A stretch of 64,000 nucleotides of DNA from Echinometra lucunter (lineage: Eukaryota > Echinodermata > Echinoidea > Camarodonta > Echinometridae), in NCBI GenBank assembly GCA_029962745.1, contig CM057169.1, positions 14,225,193 to 14,289,192 on the forward strand. Reading direction: 5' to 3'. This document shows, one piece after another, positions 22,801-63,655 of the stretch. Position 1 is the first letter of the stretch. Every line of letters begins with the position of its first letter. Under the pieces are notes generated by a model, which saw only the letters and a program-made list of their open reading frames with translations, was not told the origin of the DNA and searched no databases. The translations under genes and the position numbers were made by a program.

Positions 22801-25800
22801 GCATCTTGCCCCCTCCCCCCGGGAAAAATTTCTATGTACGACCCTGGTTGAGTACACTCAGAGACAAGCTGCCCCTCAAGAGAGAGAGAGAGACTATTTT
22901 TTTTTTATTCACTATGGGCAGCGATTCATTTCAAACGCGAATGAAACTGCTTTCGACAAAAAGAATAACGCTATAGGCAATGTTAATAGCCTATATTGTC
23001 CATCACCTTTTGAATGTGCGAACATTATATTGACATATGAATAATATACGACCATGATTTCAATGACGGATTGGGCCTAATTGATTTTTTTGAAAGTAGC
23101 TGTCAAGTTTTCAATGCATTCACTATAAACATGAATTGCCATTTGTAGGATACGCCGCATGTTGTGTCTCTTGAATTATAACTCGTGCATTTTTCTTGTT
23201 GAAATTTTAGATTTAGAAAGTTGTTGCGTGTTACAGATTTCCGCTTTCTATTACAAAACACAACGAAAGTAAAGTGTATCAATGACCAGACAAAATTCAT
23301 GTCAGCTTACACGTTACTTCTGGCAACTGGTTTCGTGTGGGTTGCCATTTTTTATTTATTTATTTATTTATTGTATTTTAAACATGCACTTCAATTTGGC
23401 TGAAACTAGAACTAGTAACTATAGCAGATATCATTAACTGCAGAATTTAAAGTGTTATAAATCTACACTGGTCTACCAATGTCTACTGAGACCACCAAGT
23501 ATACAGGATCAAAGGGTGCGGTCATATACAGATCACAGCTCAAAATTTCTAAAGTTATTACAACCTTAATTCATAAGAGACATATTAGAAAATTTACATG
23601 GTATATGAAGAAAGTAATATAATAATTATGCAGTAATGCAATAAGATATACAGCAGCATTTAACAAAACATAGACAAAGTACGTTGTATAGTTAATAATG
23701 TATGCAAATAAGTTGTAAAGAAAGTATATAGCTTCGCATAAGGATCACCAGTAACGCAATTTTTAGCTAAAAAAGCAAAGAAAATTAATTTCAAAATGCC
23801 CTCTTTGTATTAACTTATAAAGGGGCGGGGGGGGGGGGGGGGGGTTCTAGGTCCTTTCGACTGTTGCAACTTTATCAGGATGTGAGCAATCACATGATAC
23901 TACTACCAGACTATAGAGTGAAACTATTACTAATTAATCATGCAACTACTTACCGATCATACAACAAGCCTTTGCAGTGTTGGCGTGCCCGTATGTGCGT
24001 GTGTGAGAGAGAAGAGAAGGAGTGAGAGAAAGAAAGACTTGGCGAAAAAAAGAAGGAAGAGGGGGAAAGTGAACATAAAAAGAAGAAGCGACTCTTTCAT
24101 ATACACTGTAAAATCATGCCCATTGGTAATTTTCCTTAATTTTTGTGAGTAGATTTTTCTCTAAGTCTTTCCCCCTTACACACAAAAGTCTAACTCAATC
24201 TTTCAATGTATCAGAATATACCTGATATTGTAAAGTACAATTAAATCCAAAAACATTCAAGTAATTTGAACTTGTATCAATTTAGTGATTTTTAACTCAA
24301 ATTAAGAAATCATTCTTATTACTCAAACAACTGTGTTGACTGTACTTATCTTTTTCAAGTAAAGACTGATTAGCATAATACATGAATATTCCTTAAGACC
24401 AAGTTAATATCTTTTTTTTCTAATGAAACAATCAATTTTTGTGTTTGAATGAAAGCTGATAAAAATTAAGGAGTGTAAAATATTTCTTAATTCATTTAAG
24501 CAAAGAAACAACAATGTGGAATCGTCACTCAATTCAAAGCAAATTAAAACTTAATGTGTCAGGAAAATTCCCAACCAATTTCAATCCAGTATCAATAAAG
24601 GTTCAGTATGTGCTAACGTGAAGTCTACATAATTAAGATAATGTTCGATGGCGGTATTTGGTTAAAACATATGGTAAATGAAATAGTGTCAGGGAATGTC
24701 GGATGAGTATATATAGTGGACTTTCGTGCATAAAAAAGCAAAAGCTATTATTTCCCATTTTTCATATCATATTGCAATAATTATGAGTTGATGTAACTTA
24801 TACTGTTTTCACACTGCCGAAACGGAATATCCATGCCGTTATATTTCATGACGCTTCACTTTCAAAACGCTTCCAAAACGCTTCTGATTTCTGTTCACAC
24901 TGAACCAATGAAGTCCGTTTTGAGCGAAAGTGTAATATTACGGAGTGAGAGAGTGCGGAAATGCGTCATTACCCACCATACATTTTGCTATCTCTAGCTG
25001 TATAAGCGCGCGGTATACAAACACCCAACGTATACGTAAACAAGTCTAAGGAGCTGAGTTTGGGCATAAAATCAGTTATTCAGAATAAAATGTATAATTA
25101 TTACTTAACTTATTGCAATTTGTTTAAATTTACTGAATAATTATTTTTTTTATTTGTATGTATAGTTTAATTTTTAAACTCATGTACGAATGCTAACGCG
25201 TTTGTTTCTTCATACATGATTCGCGTCCATGCAGCTAGTAGCGTCAAACGTACGCTGCACTGCCATGCCGATCCATGCAGCTCGCTAGCGCTGCGATCGA
25301 AGATACCCGCGCTTTCACTCGTTTCCCGCATTTTCCAGGTTTTTGGTGGGAACCTGGTTGACGTTTGACATTTCATTCCGCTTTATTTCCTTTTTTCTGT
25401 ACATACCAAAAAATAAAGCGTCATATTTGGAATATTCCGTTTTCAAAACACCTCAAAACCTAGTGATAGACCTCACACGTAGATTGCGGAATATTTGATT
25501 CTGTTTTCAAATATGACGCTTTGCCGAGTGTTCATACCAAAGCGTTTTTTTTCAAAAAACGCTTTTATTCCGTTATATTTGTTTGGTGTGAAAGTGGTAT
25601 TAATCCAACTGAGTAAAAACGTAATAAGGAAAATAAGTAAATTCTGCTTAAAATATCTTTAAGTTAGTATTACTTGAAAAGATTAAGGCAGTTTCTTTAC
25701 ATAATTAAATTAAGTAAAAGTCACGGCATATATATTTATATATATATATATACAGAGGCATGCAAGGGTGCCAGTTCGTTCTGGCTTTAGATTAAGTACA

Positions 25801-28311
25801 TTCAGTCGATATGAAACTATCATTAGATATCTTTAACTACACTTTAAATGACGCTCGATTCATATTTTTCCACTTTAGAATCCATTAAAGAAGTTTCTGT
25901 CACAAGAGACTGAAATATGTTTTTGTTTGCAAGCATATAGTACTGTTTTTAATGGGGGGGGCACTAGATGAAAGTATGATATAACGCAGTTTGAAGAAAA
26001 AAAAAGCATTCACGAAAGCAGAAAAATGGTTAGTGAAATTGAGTATGTTGAAAATAGTGAAACGATAATGAATATATTTAGATTTTAATTGTGAATAATT
26101 GTCTAGCCAGTGAGAGCAACGTATCCGTCGAAGGAGCACATCTATCAAAATTTAATTAAATCAAAATCAAAACATGTAAACACTGATTTTCTTCAGCATA
26201 TTCAGATGAATCTCTTCAGCGATTATCTGGGGTAGTTCGTTACTTTGAGATTTCCAAAACAGTGACAGAACCGATCTTAAATCAGCTGAAAGAGTGAAAT
26301 ATATCAGCTGAATCAGCTGAAATATATAAACAATTTTATATTCAAGATCAGCAGCAGTAAAATCTCGTTTTATTTCTAGAGATATTTCGTCTTTTCAACA
26401 AATAAAATTCTGAAACTCATAATTTCTAGGTAGTTAGTCATACGAATTTGGCTAATTTTATTATTGTTGCTGTAAATTTATTGATGTATTTCAAGCTTAC
26501 GTTACAATTACATATTTTTTAATGACCAATTCATGCTCCGGACTCTGTGTCAATTTATCCCTTTGTTTTTGTCTTCCCCTACAGTAGACAAGTCACGTGG
26601 TTTTACGTGGTCCATACCCATCATCTCATTGGTCAGCACCGCTGCAGGTCTTTTATTCTTGCTCCTTTTATCCCTTATTGCACATCTCTGCAGATGCTGT
26701 TCTCGCAACGGGCCATCAGAGGTAAAAAAAAAAATTCAATGAAAAAAAATTCTACTGTACATCGCTCAAAGGAGGACATGCCCCCCCCCCCGACAAAATC
26801 AACACACAGAAGAATGAATATGATCTTAGATTTTTATATTTGCAAGTAAAGATAACAATGCTTTAACCCTAATCAGGCTGGGCTTTTTGAGCGTTGCTTT
26901 ACCTGAAGGGGGGGGGGGGGGGGGGGGGCAGATTCCACCCCCTTGAGATCTCGACCGTCGATCGCGCCGAAAATCGGAATACACGTAACCCGTGACGTCA
27001 TCTACTCATTTCTGTAGTTGAATTTTCTGAAATAATTAATTAGGTAATTAATTATGCTAATTTATGCGTAAATCAGACTTTTTGCTGTAAATCAGTAGAT
27101 GAAGCTCCAATTAGTCCTATTTTTGCTGTAAATATACACTTTTAAGTGTTGTTAACAAGTATACATGAAAAAATTGGAATCAAATTAAATTTATATATTT
27201 CATTGTTTTTGAAATTTCTTATGTATTTCTTTGTTTTTTACTTTTTGTTTTTTTTTTTAAATTATTTTTTGATGAAATTTGTCGGTAATAATTTGGATCA
27301 TAACCAGACTAAAATAATTGATTTTGATCAATTATAGTGAAAATAATGATACATTTATGATTTTTTTTTTCTGAAAACACAATTTGTAATTGGGTTTGTA
27401 CATGAAATCACGTTTTGGAGCAATTTTTGATCCGACATGCGAGTACAAAATATTGCGTATTTCCTGAACTGGGTACCCGGACGTCACAAATTTGGTCTCA
27501 AAAAAATGCGCGAGATGCTACCAAAAAAAGTCATGCAGCATCGTGGCATCATTTAAGCACATTGCGGACATATCGCGCGAAACATCCGGGGGAGGGGGGA
27601 GGGATTGGATTCCACCCTCAGCCTTTTTAGAGTTAAGACAATGGTCAGAAAAGAGTTTGTTTTTGCAGAAACATGTTGAAAGACTTGATTTATCAGCAGA
27701 AATTGTGGACGTGGTGGAAGTGGGGGATCGCCACAAACTTCTCTAGCCACCCCTCTTACTTCAGGCTTCTTATAGTATGCGACTTTGACACCCCAAATAT
27801 AGGCCTATATTTATGGGTAAAAACTGTTCACTACCATTTTAAGTGTGCAGTGATTCATACAGCCTATTGATGTTTACAGTTATTTTTCTGATTGATTTTT
27901 ACTATGATTTTACAGGTACTGGTCACCTACGTGAAAAAGAACAAAACTTCCTTTCGAAACCAAGCCATTGACAAAGAACGGACTGTAAACAGCAGTCTCC
28001 TGTTGCAGCTCCCTTCATTGTCTCAAGAAAATCTTGATAATAAAACTTCCGATAAATCCACTCGGGAAAAGAACTTCATGGGCTCCAGTGAAAGGATCTA
28101 CTTCGACATTGCCGAAACTCCATGCGCTAAGTCGACGATCGAAGTGGGCGACCAGAGCTATCAAGTGGACGAGGACGGTTATGCAAAGCCGCTCAGTGTG
28201 ATGGGAAGCGCCCCCGTATTTTCATCGGTGACCAGTATCCTGGACGCCAAAACGGTGACAAGCAAACCCGTCACAAAGCCTAAACCCAAATCAGTTTCTA
28301 AGTTACGTTAG
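13767..28311 (+). CDS. SRCR-domain type I membrane protein, six exons, 404 residues
   Basis: Exons 13767-13833, 14694-14987, 17874-18110, 20980-21063, 26585-26721 and 27916-28311 join in phase (1,1,1,1,0) to 1215 nt ending TAG. Residues 1-20 or so are a hydrophobic signal peptide. Residues 23-120 form a cysteine-containing domain with NAS, NIS, NQS and NVT glycosylation sites and no recognised family. Residues about 125-227 are one scavenger receptor cysteine-rich domain with six cysteines split over two exons, as in group A SRCR domains. Residues about 237-262 are a transmembrane helix followed by CRCC. The tail of about 140 residues has tyrosines in YFDI, YQVD and YAKP. Its likely role is cell-surface recognition; the ligand is unknown. 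It is read on a single model without transcript support. Confidence 0.75.
14694..14987 (+). CDS. SRCR gene exon 2: novel glycosylated extracellular domain
   Basis: 294 nt, phase 1 in and out. The acceptor is TTAATTCAG ending 14693 and the donor is GTAAGT at 14988. It encodes 98 residues from ANQSLGCTSELIF to SCYKPC, with four cysteines and four N-X-S/T sites. It is not recognised as any named domain. The exon is preceded by poly(G) and followed by a tandem array that begins at its donor. Confidence 0.7.
14988..15252 (+). repeat. Intronic tandem array, first part
   Basis: Units of about 170 bp contain AAAGGAAATCTTAGCGAAAA, ATCATTATTTGTATTGCT and GTTAAAGGCAGAAA. The first unit starts within a few bases of the exon 2 donor. 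Further units lie at 15743-15986 and 17461-17545; the array was split by two insertions. Confidence 0.8.
15253..15742. mobile_element. TTAA-flanked MITE, family A, complete copy
   Basis: 490 bp with inverted ends AGGCATTGGCTAAC and GTTAGCCAATGCCT. TTAA flanks both sides (15249-15252 and 15743-15746). It is inserted into the intronic tandem array and homologous to 1-410. Confidence 0.8.
15743..15986 (+). repeat. Intronic tandem array, second part
   Basis: A continuation of the array after the family A insertion. AACATGTTAAAGGCAGAAAC, GGAAATCTTTACACATG and the TTTGTTTTGTTTT blocks repeat. It ends where a LINE has inserted. Confidence 0.8.
16345..16375. repeat. GA-rich low-complexity stretch inside the LINE 3' UTR
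   Basis: AG dinucleotide and purine-rich sequence spans about 16255-16720 with a core (AG)n here. It produces spurious reading frames on both strands. Confidence 0.7.
17096..17460 (-). pseudogene. LINE reverse-transcriptase C-terminus, degenerate
   Basis: Read on the minus strand, one frame gives VWSGGLTKQQVRIMEQVQ, an in-frame stop, then RALRIILGAEYSSYKNALF and LVSLEDRRVKLCLSFAKSM, ending at a stop at 17098-17096. These match the conserved end of LINE polymerase ORFs (PVWSGG, RALRIILG, LxxRRxxLCLxFAK). The internal stop and 5' truncation make it inactive. Confidence 0.75.
17461..17545 (+). repeat. Intronic tandem array, third part
   Basis: The array resumes with TTTTGTTTTGAAAATATCAT and ATTTGTATTGCTAAA blocks directly after the LINE 5' end. 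This shows what the pre-insertion unit looked like. Confidence 0.75.
17874..18110 (+). CDS. SRCR gene exon 3: SRCR domain, first part
   Basis: 237 nt, phase 1 in and out. The acceptor is CTTTAG ending 17873 and the donor is GTGAGT at 18111. It encodes the typical SRCR pattern: LNGGEWMSICDHGV, then MICQELGYHGVAEW and IELKCPN. This matches the family plan of xGxWxTVCDxxW, VCRQLGY and xxxxCxG. Confidence 0.85.
18225..18905. repeat. Dispersed repeat rich in AAGGTTCT motifs with a nested palindrome
   Basis: GGTTCT, GAACCTT and GAACCC motifs recur at both sides (18240-18310 and 18800-18890). The start CACTCTTAGAAAAAAAAATG resembles a common invertebrate repeat end. Between them lies the palindromic GTACCCACTTTTACGTCA block at 18481-18522. 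The whole lies in an SRCR gene intron. Confidence 0.45.
18481..18522. repeat. Near-perfect palindrome GGTACCCACTTTTACGTCA with its complement
   Basis: GGGTACCCACTTTTACGTCA is followed almost at once by TGACGTCAAAGTGGGTACC. A third, direct copy of the same arm is at 18608-18629. The sequence can form a hairpin with an arm of about 19 bp. Confidence 0.75.
19082..19400. mobile_element. TTAA-flanked MITE, family B, copy 2
   Basis: This copy is highly similar to 864-1193, with AGACGCTCAGTCGTGG at the left. The left flank is TTAA (19078-19081) and the right flank is mutated to TTGA. A short internal deletion (ATGGCAAAGT region) distinguishes it from copy 1. Confidence 0.75.
19430..20740 (-). pseudogene. 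Degenerate LINE reverse-transcriptase 3' region
   Basis: Minus-strand conceptual translation shows YHDYGILACWASASYLLN then RIFLLKKRGMRNVNYRHH. These match the LINE polymerase block of the type YLxYGIxxWGSAS and RIFxLQKRAIRII. Further upstream is SNIGIINELKYFPP. Near 20160-20260 is FLPHACAWGDIRDIENICTF and FKRKLKKFI, typical of the ORF end. Several stops and frame changes make it inactive. A poly(G) run at 19965 interrupts it. Confidence 0.6.
20980..21063 (+). CDS. SRCR gene exon 4: SRCR domain, second part
   Basis: 84 nt, phase 1 in and out. The acceptor is GTTTGCAG ending 20979 and the donor is GTAAAT at 21064. It encodes NSSRVTDCQTIRGRC then FISLTCQIE, supplying the last three cysteines of the SRCR fold. 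Confidence 0.75.
21842..21886. repeat. (TTC)n microsatellite
   Basis: A TTC trinucleotide run embedded in a CT-rich stretch (21775-21925). Confidence 0.95.
22060..22240 (+). mobile_element. Possible retroelement 3' end
   Basis: A non-coding stretch ends with GGTCAAATAAATAATGATAA and an AATAAT tail, the usual form of a LINE or SINE 3' end in this window. No protein motif was recognised. Confidence 0.35.
22620..22860. repeat. Poly(G)-bearing dispersed repeat
   Basis: GGCCGTACGTAGC plus about 16 G is followed 200 bp on by CCCCCTCCCCCCGGGAAAAA and TGTACGACCC, a rough inverted arrangement. Inside is CGGTCGCTTCGCTCCCTC, the complement of the GAGCGAGCGAAGCGAGC motif at 43620 and 43700. Confidence 0.5.
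23827..23844. repeat. Poly(G) tract
   Basis: A run of about 18 G in SRCR intron 4, followed by TTCTAGGTCC. No gene is nearby. Confidence 0.8.
24802..25600. mobile_element. Fold-back-like element with TTTCACAC ends
   Basis: The left end is ACTGTTTTCACACTGCCG then AAACGGAATA. The right end is TATTCCGTTATATTTG then TTGGTGTGAAAGTGGT. Inside, AAAACGCTT and GCGTCATATTTG-type motifs recur in both orientations. It lies in SRCR intron 4 and has no coding capacity. Confidence 0.5.
26585..26721 (+). CDS. SRCR gene exon 5: transmembrane helix
   Basis: 137 nt, phase 1 in, phase 0 out. The acceptor is CCCTACAG ending 26584 and the donor is GTAAAA at 26722. It encodes SIPIISLVSTAAGLLFLLLL and SLIAHLCRCC. 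The basic and cysteine-rich stop-transfer end suggests palmitoylation and a type I topology. Confidence 0.75.
26909..26928. repeat. Poly(G) tract
   Basis: About 20 G follow CTTTACCTGAA and are followed by CAGATTCCACCCCCTTGAGA. A related GATTCCACCCTCAGCC sequence lies at 27608, suggesting the two flank one repeat in the last SRCR intron. Confidence 0.7.
27916..28311 (+). CDS. SRCR gene exon 6: cytoplasmic tail
   Basis: 131 codons plus TAG at 28309-28311. The acceptor is TTTTACAG ending 27915. It is acidic to polar with tyrosine motifs SERIYFDIAE, DQSYQVDEDG and GYAKPL, which resemble SH2-binding sites. The C-terminus is lysine-rich (KPVTKPKPKSVSKLR). GC content is clearly higher than in the flanking introns, as expected for coding sequence. 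Confidence 0.8.
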   Translation, partial: VLVTYVKKNKTSFRNQAIDKERTVNSSLLLQLPSLSQENLDNKTSDKSTREKNFMGSSERIYFDIAETPCAKSTIEVGDQSYQVDEDGYAKPLSVMGSAPVFSSVTSILDAKTVTSKPVTKPKPKSVSKLR

Positions 28312-28537
28312 AGATAATCCATGCTTGACTTTATGAAGATTGACTGGAAATCAAGCAATAATCTTGACAAACAATTTGATTACAATGAGTATGCATAAAG
28401 AATGCATCAATTCAACCTTCGAAAACGTCGTATGGTACTCTGCGGGTTAACGGTTAAAGCCTACCGCACACTATACAATTAGTCTGCGATCCGAATTTGT
28501 GAAAATTTGTTATAGAATTTGATATGAACATTCAAAC

Positions 28538-28543
28538 AATAAA
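28538..28543 (+). terminator. Candidate polyadenylation signal of the SRCR gene
   Basis: AATAAA lies 227 bp past the stop codon of exon 6 in AT-rich sequence. It is the first canonical hexamer downstream of the stop. Confidence 0.5.
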
Positions 28544-29840
28544 ATCTTAATGATCAAAGTTCCGAATATTCTTATGATTAATAAAAATCGAAATTCCGGT
28601 CTATTGTCAGCCTCCCTGTAGGAATAAAAGCGAACTTAATTCCGAATCGTAGTGACGTCATAACAAACTTTTGATCGGCTACAATTTGAAGCTGATTTGG
28701 CCACCACAACTCCTTTAGTTAACCAAAATTTCGATTTTAATATTCATATCATCATTCCGAACTCCAGATCATTTCACTTGTTTAAACTTTCTTATTTAAT
28801 GCAAAATGCAATTTTTTTGAAAATCGGATCGCAGTCGGATCATATAGTGTGCTGTGGGCATGTGGGGAAATGAAAGAATATCACAAATCCCGCATATGGA
28901 ACCTAAGTCGGATTTTGGTTCTGCGCGCACCCTAGTCTACTGAAGATGGGCTTTTATTTTTACTGAGCACGTCTCTGCATCAAATATAGTCGATTTTATA
29001 TTTTGAACTCCATTAACTTTTTTTTTTGTAATTATTTAATATGCATAAGCAAATAACATAACAAGAATCAAGAGAAAATCAAGCAAAATTACAAGAAAAA
29101 AAAAAGGAATACAGATATACAAAGTGTTAAGTAGCAGCATAATAACATTTAAAAAAAATGTATAAAAAATATGGGAAGAAAAAAACAAGAATCATATTTC
29201 AAACCTCCATTTACCAAAATGAACAGCTATATAGTGTAGCACCCTGATATATGTCTCCGTTCAATTACAAAAGGTCGGGGGAGGTGGAGATTTACACTTT
29301 GAAAAGGAAGGAGGGATAAAACATGAAAAGGTGATAAAATTCCTCTTATGATTTTTGGCAAATGAACATTTTTTTTTCTGTGGAATTCCCCAGGTGTATT
29401 TAAAATTTTGTTCCCAACTGCATAATGCATTCATACTATTAAAGTGAATCTCTTGTTGATATCTCTAAAATGCGCATATGTAATAATGTAATGAAAAGTT
29501 GCAATGAGTTATTGTTGAATTGACTAAAAAATGGATATGTAAATTTGTTTTTTTTTAATACCATGTTTGCTTTGTATCTATGTACAAAATGCCTGATAAA
29601 AAGGTGTAGGATAGCCCTGTCACTTTTGACCTGTAAGGATTGGTAATATTCGAGATGCTTAGTCTATGCAAGTGATATTCATGATTGTGTAAAATGAAAA
29701 CTGCGTATTATGTACTGATCTTTTTTCCGCTTTATGAGTGCAAAAGTGTCGGGCAATAAAATCTATTAATTCGTTAGTTGTAAATGTTATCTATCCCTGT
29801 TTGCATTTTGGAAAGTTACCACAAAATACAAAAAAAAAAA

Positions 29841-29904
29841 AGAAGAAGAAGACGAAGAAGAAGAAGAAGAAGAAGAAGAAGAAGAAGAAGAAGAAGAAGA
29901 AGAA
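29841..29904. repeat. (GAA)n microsatellite
   Basis: A GAA run preceded by an A run (29831-29841). Confidence 0.95.
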
Positions 29905-30552
29905 AATTCAGGTACAGTGAGAAAATAACCAGGGTAGGTGGTTTTTATTGGCTATTTTGCCATCACAACTTTTGTATTTTCTTTTCTGACACGTACACAG
30001 TCACTAACTGAAATACTTCTGCCGGCATGAAGAAATAGAGAATATTAATCATGTCGTCTTCACCTATGTTTGATTGATGTCGTAAAATTGACATACTGTT
30101 GAGATATTTTCCGCTGCAAATCGACATAACTATACAAATTACACATTACTGGTAATAAAAAGTAATTTATGCACAAGGGGTAGATTCGGTTGTTGCACTG
30201 AATAGTTGATTAAGAGTTTCCCCTGTATGCTTAATTCAACCTCACAATTTTTATTATTCATCATTCGTGTTGACGGAAAACAATCTAGTTAATCAATAAA
30301 ATTGTTTTTTTTTTTCTGCATACGCATTATTATTAACCCACAACATTCATCTTTTACTTGCCCTACAGTGTAATAATTATTCATTATTAGTTTTGTCATG
30401 TTATTAGGTATATTGCTAAATGCTATTAAATCAAAATGCCAGTGTATGTAAATGCATATCACTAGACGTATTGCTATTTTGATAACTGAATTTTGGATAG
30501 TATACGTCCGGTGTAATATGTCATTTATCAGATCAGTAATGATTATGTTGTC

Positions 30553-30885
30553 GTGTCGTGGTCCAGTGGACATGTTACAGGACTCTCACACGGTTAGCGC
30601 TTCGATTCCCGCTGATGCATTATTATGATAATCTACATGGCAACTCTCTCCTAAGAGAAAATGAGGTCCTGTGAGGATTATCGAAAGCCATGGCACTGCA
30701 TGCATGCGTATGATTGGTGCAAAATCACACTGCGGGAATGCTTGTTAAGGATTGGAGATGGTGCACACAGTCATGCGTGCAAGCTAGAAATCCAGTGATC
30801 AGGGGTAATAATAGTTACATTGTAAAGTGCACAGGAGCACATGTATTCACATAAAGCGCTATGAAAATGTGGATTATTTACATGT
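30553..30885 (+). mobile_element. tRNA-derived SINE-like element
   Basis: The head has tRNA-like blocks: GTGGTCCAGTGG resembles an A box, and GCGCTTCGATTCCCGC resembles a B box 30-40 bp further. The body ends with ATAAAGCGCTATGAAAATG then GGATTATTTA, a tail similar to the LINE 3' ends in this window. It is too diverged to fold as a functional tRNA. Confidence 0.55.
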
Positions 30886-30977
30886 AGGCCTATATCACAA
30901 TGAAAAATGAATGTTGGTTTCTAAAAGTACAGTTGAAAGATTTGTCTAAGACACCTACACCACACAAACACATGCAC

Positions 30978-30979
<2 letters not shown>

Positions 30980-31011
<32 letters not shown>
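30980..31011. repeat. (CT)n microsatellite
   Basis: A perfect CT run of about 30 bp. Confidence 0.95.
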
Positions 31012-31013
<2 letters not shown>

Positions 31014-31936
31014 AACTCACACACCCACACTCATACATAAACTGTATTGTATTCACAAGTTCACCTGCTGTAAATGTCAGGTATTGTAAATAAAAAGAAT
31101 GGGGAAAATTTCAAAGAGCCTTAGTAAAATATGAATCATTTTGAAATGGCGAATTTCTTTTGGCCTTCGATACCAAATCATTTATTGTTTATCATAAACC
31201 ATAAAAATAATTTTGTATTTTAAAAAATTAATTACACTAGAAACGCAATATTTTTAAAAGAAAAAAATATGTGGTCTCAACTGACGTTGAGTGAAAAAGA
31301 AAAAAAAATCCTCGTATACAATGTATATTTTTGAATAAATATACTATGTCACATGTATCAATACTAGAATGCAGAAAATCTTTATATCATATTTCATTTT
31401 ATTTCAGGCTTTATATTTCAAAAAATATAAATAAGCAAGGTTAAACTTTATTCTAAATCTAGGGTAAAGCATTCAACTATAATCTTAACTTATTGAACGA
31501 AAGTATGTCATCTGTAGCATGTGAAAAAGATCACTTTACATGCTTTAGTTTCTTTTATATGCAGAATATAACTACCCAAATTATTATTTTTTATACAATA
31601 TTGATGAATAAATAATAATATATCATGCTCCTCAAATACGGTAACGGATTATCATGATTGTATGACGTCTGGAATAATCGAGAGAATATTTGCATTCATA
31701 CGTACTAAGCAGCATCAAAATAAATCGCACAACCACTCTGCAGTGACAGTACGAGCTGCTTTTTAAAGTATTCCAAGATAAGCATAATGAAATATCTATA
31801 ATACAAATCAACATTAATTTTTCTTTATAACATCCTTAATCAAAATATAGAAGGAATTAATCATGTATTTCACCAGACCTTGGGAGGTTTATTTTCATCG
31901 CAGTTATTATCATGACACCCCATCATATCCAGACCT

Positions 31937-32079
31937 GGGCTCCGTTTAATAAAACTTGTTATCAATAACAAGCTGCAATAACATAGGCTATTGAAATCCT
32001 TCCATCTGATTGGCTGAGAGCAAATTTGTCATAGAAATGTGGCAGTTGTTACTGATAACAAGTTTTATGAAACGGGACC
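31937..32079. mobile_element. Fold-back element, GTTTCATAAAACTT family
   Basis: The arms are CGTTTAATAAAACTTGTTAT and the complement ATAACAAGTTTTATGAAACG. The loop carries CCATCTGATTGGCTGAGAGC, the reverse complement of the loop in 8775-8916. The two copies are therefore inserted in opposite orientation. Confidence 0.75.
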
Positions 32080-33647
32080 ATGCAGTACTCAGAATAAAAC
32101 ATTACACAATTTAAGGACTACTATGTCATGTAAACATTCATAAATAGTCCAACCAAAACCTGTAAAAATGATCAATGATCACTTTTACAAATTACTTTTA
32201 TCACTGTGGTCACGTATTTTCAGTCTTTAAGAATAAAAATCACACATACACAAATTACAACGGTAAAATGTGATGCGACCTTCCAAATACAGTTCCAAAT
32301 TAAACTCTAAAATGGATCATTTTACATCACAAATTTAATCATTCAAAATATAGTCAACTCGCTTTGAATTAATCAGGAGCCTAATATTTCAGCAAAACCT
32401 CAAACAGAGTGCAAGCAAAAATAACACGATAGTTAATCTGAGTGGTAAAGCATGATTGATGAAACAACATTTTCTAAAGAAGAGCCAGACTAGGGAAAAG
32501 GCCTATTCATATTTACATCCAGTAATATCCCTAGTATAATCATGCATGTGAGGACTATAATATGATTGTTATCACAATAAGACCTTTAACATAGGCAGAT
32601 AGGCCAAAAAGCAACATAATTAAAAGCATAAACAAACCAAAATGGATAACGATTCATGTTTATAGAAAGAGAAAGTGAGTAAATACACACATTAACATGT
32701 ATGAATTCATAAGAAGGAAGCGAATACAGAAATATTAAGACTGTACTGATCTCACTAAATATTGACTGAGTTTTTCTTGAGCTAATTAGATCCATTAGCA
32801 CAACAGGTTGCGTAAGACCAGAAGTATTGTTTGCTCTTGATGGAGCTATTTCCTGCCACTGCACTAACATCCTCTGGACCGACATTTATCTACATTTGCC
32901 ACACTCGATCCTGGTGAAGTAGGCGAGTACCTTGCAGGATTTATTTATTTATTGCACCAAGTGCTAGGGTCGCCAGCTCTAGAGTCCCGTAAAGAAATAA
33001 ATCCAAAGTCCTTGGAAGTACGTGCATAAAGATGTGCATGCACTACATGTAATGCATTAACCAAGAACCAAAGATTGAAATTATAAGACCAGTTCAACGG
33101 TGTCTGGCCATTTGATGTCGCATACGTTACCAAGTTATGTTGGGTTACATAATACAAACATATCAAACTCATTATCCGATCTGATCAATCGCAAATTTAA
33201 AACGACCATTCGGATTGGTCGAGGGTCACCTTTTTGAAAGGAGATGCCCATGAAATAATGGTCTTGATTGGCTGTTACAACTTTGCGATTGATTGCAAAT
33301 CTTTGCCCTGATCAACGCTTTAATAGTACTGTTTAATTGATTGTCTACTGGAACCGTATGGCCCCTGATGTAAACGAACAGGGAGGTGAGCTACCGGTAA
33401 TTAAAGGTTTAATTTAGCACAATGATCAGATATAGTAAAGCCTTATAATTATAGTAACGTCGCTCTCATTATGTGATTTGCATGTTGGTTATCATTATTG
33501 CACATTTGTTACTATCAAGAATATTCTAGTGCTGGAAACGTTACTAGGTAAACCACTCTGGCCTTGTAGTTTTAATCCATGAACAACTGCTTTTGGCTCA
33601 CTCTACATGCTTAATAAAAGAACCTCCGTGTTTCAGCAAGCAAAGGG

Positions 33648-63604
<29,957 letters not shown>

Positions 63605-63655
63605 CTGAAAGAAGAAAAGAAAGGGAAGAAAGGGGAAAAATGTTCATCCAATAAC

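Larger units (their letters stand above)
21064..26584 (+). other. SRCR gene intron 4
   Basis: A 5.5-kb intron in which no further exon was recognised. It holds the (TTC)n run, a possible retroelement tail at 22060, poly(G) repeats and the fold-back-like element at 24802. Short diverged repeats of AAATTGAAAGTAAATAT with TTATTCATTTATTTATT-type sequence occur at 21055-21300. A small extra exon cannot be excluded. Confidence 0.5.
28544..33647. other. Intergenic gap between the SRCR gene and the HYR receptor
   Basis: Two convergent genes face this 5.1-kb AT-rich gap. It contains (GAA)n at 29841, a SINE-like element at 30553, (CT)n at 30980 and a fold-back element at 31937. A rough inverted repeat lies at 33185-33300 (TCAATCGCAAATTT against GCGATTGATTGCAAA). 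No exon was recognised. AATAAA on the minus strand near 32944-32953 is a distant candidate end for the HYR receptor. Confidence 0.55.

Noticed and set aside
30553..30625. Possible tRNA gene
   Set aside because: A- and B-box-like blocks exist, but the sequence cannot form the acceptor and anticodon stems. It continues into a SINE-like body.
32586..32945. Possible extra cytoplasmic-tail exon of the HYR receptor (YSPTSPGSSVANVD)
   Set aside because: The only acceptor (CTGCAAG) lacks a pyrimidine tract, and the frame that fits the upstream donor stops after 14 codons.
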